A stretch of DNA of 64,000 nucleotides, taken from IMG/VR virus record IMGVR_UViG_3300021425_000023, positions 1 to 64,000 of that record. One strand, written 5' to 3'. Position numbers and translations under genes: made by a program. Source of the DNA: a virus. Shown here piece by piece: positions 61,760-64,000 of the stretch (position 1 is its first letter; each line of letters begins with the position of its first letter). The notes beneath the pieces were generated by a model. It had not been told where the DNA came from and searched no databases. It saw nothing but the letters and a program-made list of their open reading frames with translations.

Positions 61760-63253
61760 ATGGCATATACAATTAACAATTATAACACCAATGTATTAAC
61801 CGTAGTTGAAGACGGTACTATTGATCAGTCAACTGATTTGAAACTAGTAGGTAGAAACTATGCAGGCTATGGTGAGATACAAAATGAAAACTTTGTATTT
61901 TTATTAGAAAATTTTGCAGGTAGTAATCAGCCACCTAGAGCGCTTACTGGACAAATTTGGTATGATTCTAGTAACGGTAAAATTAAGTATTGGAACGGTA
62001 CACGTTGGCGCAATACAGGCGGCACTGAAGTAGCAACCACTGCGCCAGCTGGTCTTAGCGAAGGTGATTTATGGTGGGATAGCGACGATCTGCAATTACA
62101 TGTATATACTGGTAGTGAATTTATACTTGTAGGTCCGCAGGATGCAGGTAGTGGTGTAACACAAATGCAAAGTCGTTTGATTAAAGATACAGGTGGTACA
62201 CTACATAAAGCTATTGTTGCAATCATTAATGATGTTATTGTTTATATATTCAGCGATGATGCAGAATATACAATTGATCAAACAGCAGAAAACAATGCAA
62301 TTCCAAACTTTGATGTTGTAAAACCAGGAGTTACACAAAGAAACACGCAATCAAGTACAAATGGTGTAACTACAAGCGATCATAGATTCTTTGGTACTGC
62401 TAGAAATTCAGAAATGCTAGGTGGATTTTTAGCATCAGCATTTATTCGCGAAGTAGAAGGGCAAACTACAGCACTTACCCAACCTGTGTCTATAGGCAAT
62501 GATACAGGTTTATTTGTAGGTGCAGGACAAGATTTAAAGTTACTTGTAGAAAACGGTAACGAAGCTGTAATATCTAACGATCAAGGTGATAAAACTGTAC
62601 ATAGAATTGGTAGTACAGATGTATTAGAAGTAAAAGCAGGAGAAATTTTACCTGGCTCGGGTGAAAGTGTTGATATCGGATCTGCATCAAGAGCATTTGT
62701 AAATATGCATGCAGCAAACTTTTACGGATTGTCAGAAGTTGCAAGTGCAATGAGAGTAGGCGGCAACGACAGAGTTGCTAGTGTTGATAGTTCTGGAGCA
62801 GGCACTGCAAATACTGTTGCAGTAAGAGATTCAAGTGGTAACTTAAATGCTACACTTTTCCAAGGCACAGCTACTAAAGCTAGGTATGCAGATTTAGCTG
62901 AAATGTATACTACTGATTTAGACGGCGATTACAGAGTAGGCACAATAATGACTATCGCAACGCATGGCGATGCAGAGACAACAGCATATCAACCAGGTGC
63001 TCCTGTGGCAATGGGTGTGATATCAGAAAGTCCAGCATATTTAATGAACAGTGATTTAGAAAATGGTCAAGCTATTGCCCTTAAAGGAAGAGTTCCTGTG
63101 CTAGTTGATGGTCCTGTTAGAAAAGGCGAAAAGATTTATGCGCATGAAGACGGAACTGGATCTACAGACGAAGCAGATCATTTAGTAGGCATAGCATTAG
63201 AAACGGAACTAAATACTGGCGAGAAGTACGTTGAATGCTTCTTAATGGTGTAA
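61760..63253 (+). CDS. Tail fibre protein, paralogue 3, with YADLAE-type C-terminus
   Basis: This is a 497-aa protein. The N-terminal attachment domain is shared with the two preceding genes (LVGRNYAGYGEIQNENFVFLLENFAG, GQIWYDSSNGKIKYWNG). The middle part is beta-rich, and the last 130 residues begin SGNLNATLFQGTATKARYADLAEMY, followed by a compact domain (APVAMGVISESPAYLM, GQAIALKGRVPVLV). YADLAE domains recur at the ends of cyanophage-type fibres, some likely acting as intramolecular trimerisation or peptidase G2-like domains. A self-cleavage residue cannot be assigned here. Confidence 0.83.
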   Translation: MAYTINNYNTNVLTVVEDGTIDQSTDLKLVGRNYAGYGEIQNENFVFLLENFAGSNQPPRALTGQIWYDSSNGKIKYWNGTRWRNTGGTEVATTAPAGLSEGDLWWDSDDLQLHVYTGSEFILVGPQDAGSGVTQMQSRLIKDTGGTLHKAIVAIINDVIVYIFSDDAEYTIDQTAENNAIPNFDVVKPGVTQRNTQSSTNGVTTSDHRFFGTARNSEMLGGFLASAFIREVEGQTTALTQPVSIGNDTGLFVGAGQDLKLLVENGNEAVISNDQGDKTVHRIGSTDVLEVKAGEILPGSGESVDIGSASRAFVNMHAANFYGLSEVASAMRVGGNDRVASVDSSGAGTANTVAVRDSSGNLNATLFQGTATKARYADLAEMYTTDLDGDYRVGTIMTIATHGDAETTAYQPGAPVAMGVISESPAYLMNSDLENGQAIALKGRVPVLVDGPVRKGEKIYAHEDGTGSTDEADHLVGIALETELNTGEKYVECFLMV

Positions 63254-63259
63254 TAAAAC

Positions 63260-64000
63260 ATGGCAGTTACAGCAGGATCAAATATTACCGCAGCTGACTA
63301 CGAAGCGTTGCGAGCAAAAGCCGATAGGGTTTTTGGTGAACCGTCTGGATCATGGACAACAGGATCAATTGGCACTACAGCAGGTTATAACCAATCATCA
63401 GAGGCACCTGTTAGACTACCTAATGAAAATATTACCGCAGCAGATTGGAATAAACTTCGCAGTGACATAGTAAAGTCGTATTTCCATATTTTTGGAAGTG
63501 CACCGTCTTTAGATGAAATAGCAGTAGGCGAAACTATTGATGCAGCAACTTACAATGCTTTTGAAAATATTGCAGACATCAATATTAATAACAGAAATAC
63601 TGTAGCTGCTACACAAAGAAGTTTGTCTAACGCAACTACTGGTTCATTAACAACAGCCTGGAATGGTGGACAAGTTCATGCATTTACCATGACATGGGAT
63701 AACGAAAATCATAAAAAAGGCTGGATCAATGCCGGAGGTACTTTGCGGTTTAGCGCTTCGGCTTCTTACACAGGATCAGATAGAAAAAGCAACGACTGGA
63801 AAACTATCATAAACAATGTTGGTGTAATAGAAATAAACAACTTGAGTATGACAGAAACCGGTAGTGGTTCTTTATCTATATCGCAAAGCGGTCCGTCATA
63901 TAACGGCTGGTGGTATATAGATGGACTTAGTTTGAACACAGCACAAACTGTATATACAACTAGCGGTGCAGATCATTACGATTACAGTGGTTATGACGAA
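63260..64000 (+). CDS. Probable tail fibre/structural protein, cut by the window end
   Basis: The ATG at 63260 opens a frame of 247 codons that reaches the window edge without a stop. It starts MAVTAGSNITAADYEALRAKAD. The N-terminus holds a twice-repeated NITAADY/W...LR motif (about 8-18 and 56-66), then a beta-rich body (GGTLRFSASASYTG, WWYIDGLSLNT). It follows the third fibre by six bases in the same late operon. It is not part of the triplicated attachment-domain family. It resembles structural proteins of marine T4-like phages. Confidence 0.75.
   Translation, partial: MAVTAGSNITAADYEALRAKADRVFGEPSGSWTTGSIGTTAGYNQSSEAPVRLPNENITAADWNKLRSDIVKSYFHIFGSAPSLDEIAVGETIDAATYNAFENIADININNRNTVAATQRSLSNATTGSLTTAWNGGQVHAFTMTWDNENHKKGWINAGGTLRFSASASYTGSDRKSNDWKTIINNVGVIEINNLSMTETGSGSLSISQSGPSYNGWWYIDGLSLNTAQTVYTTSGADHYDYSGYDE

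Noticed and set aside
1-64000. CRISPR array, integrase, att sites or lysogeny genes
   Set aside because: No regularly spaced direct repeats, recombinase or repressor were seen. The gene content is that of a strictly lytic T4-like phage.

Overview
The window is a contiguous block of structural and assembly genes from a large T4-like myovirus (Straboviridae/Kyanoviridae-type). It is AT-rich, densely packed and has no bacterial housekeeping genes. Recognisable products are the neck (gp13, gp14, gp15), small terminase gp16, head-completion nuclease gp4, sheath gp18, tube gp19, portal gp20, prohead protease gp21, scaffold gp22, major capsid gp23, hub gp26/gp51, gp48, gp53, gp5, gp25, gp6, a giant wedge protein, tail fibres, gp46/gp47 and the late sigma factor gp55. 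Sequence style (cyanophage-like gp13/gp14/gp19, compact 390-aa gp23, very low GC) suggests a marine T4-like phage of the cyanophage/pelagimyophage kind. The host cannot be fixed from this window.

Layout. 1-7.6 kb (minus): packaging and tail genes (gp16, gp4, a tube-like protein, gp19, gp18). 7.7-8.2 kb: a dNMP-kinase-like gene with its own host-type promoter. 8.2-12.1 kb: gp13 (minus) divergent from gp14, gp15 and a NUDIX hydrolase (plus). 12.1-14.9 kb (minus): small fibrous/virion-type proteins. 15.0-15.2 kb: a candidate free-standing ncRNA. 15.3-22.0 kb (minus): the prohead cassette gp20, gp67-like, a sialyltransferase-like insert, an acidic core protein, gp21, gp22, gp23. 22.1-25.6 kb: two small plus-strand genes, a probable tape-measure-like protein (minus), and gp26-gp51 (plus). 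25.6-28.0 kb (minus): two membrane-segment proteins with capsid-targeting-like N-termini. 28.0-28.5 kb: a hairpin-rich non-coding stretch. 28.5-33.4 kb (minus): early operon gp55, gp47, SDR-like, gp46, an 81-aa protein, a GIY-YIG nuclease. 33.5-64 kb (plus): late baseplate and fibre operon gp48, gp53, hub, gp5, gp25, gp6, a 4985-aa wedge protein, then fibres running off the right end.

Regulation can be read directly. Near-consensus sigma70 promoters precede gp55, gp47, the kinase and the ncRNA. T4-like late promoters (NATAAATA or NCTAAATA) precede most structural units. gp55 made from its early promoter would then switch on the late promoters, one of which overlaps the gp55 promoter back to back.

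The most interesting items are the promoter-and-terminator-bounded ncRNA after gp23, the structured 0.5-kb region beside the GIY-YIG gene, the giant baseplate protein with an apparently split beta-propeller, the putative injected membrane proteins, the glycosyltransferase-like insert in the prohead cassette, and several genes whose promoters predict leaderless mRNAs.
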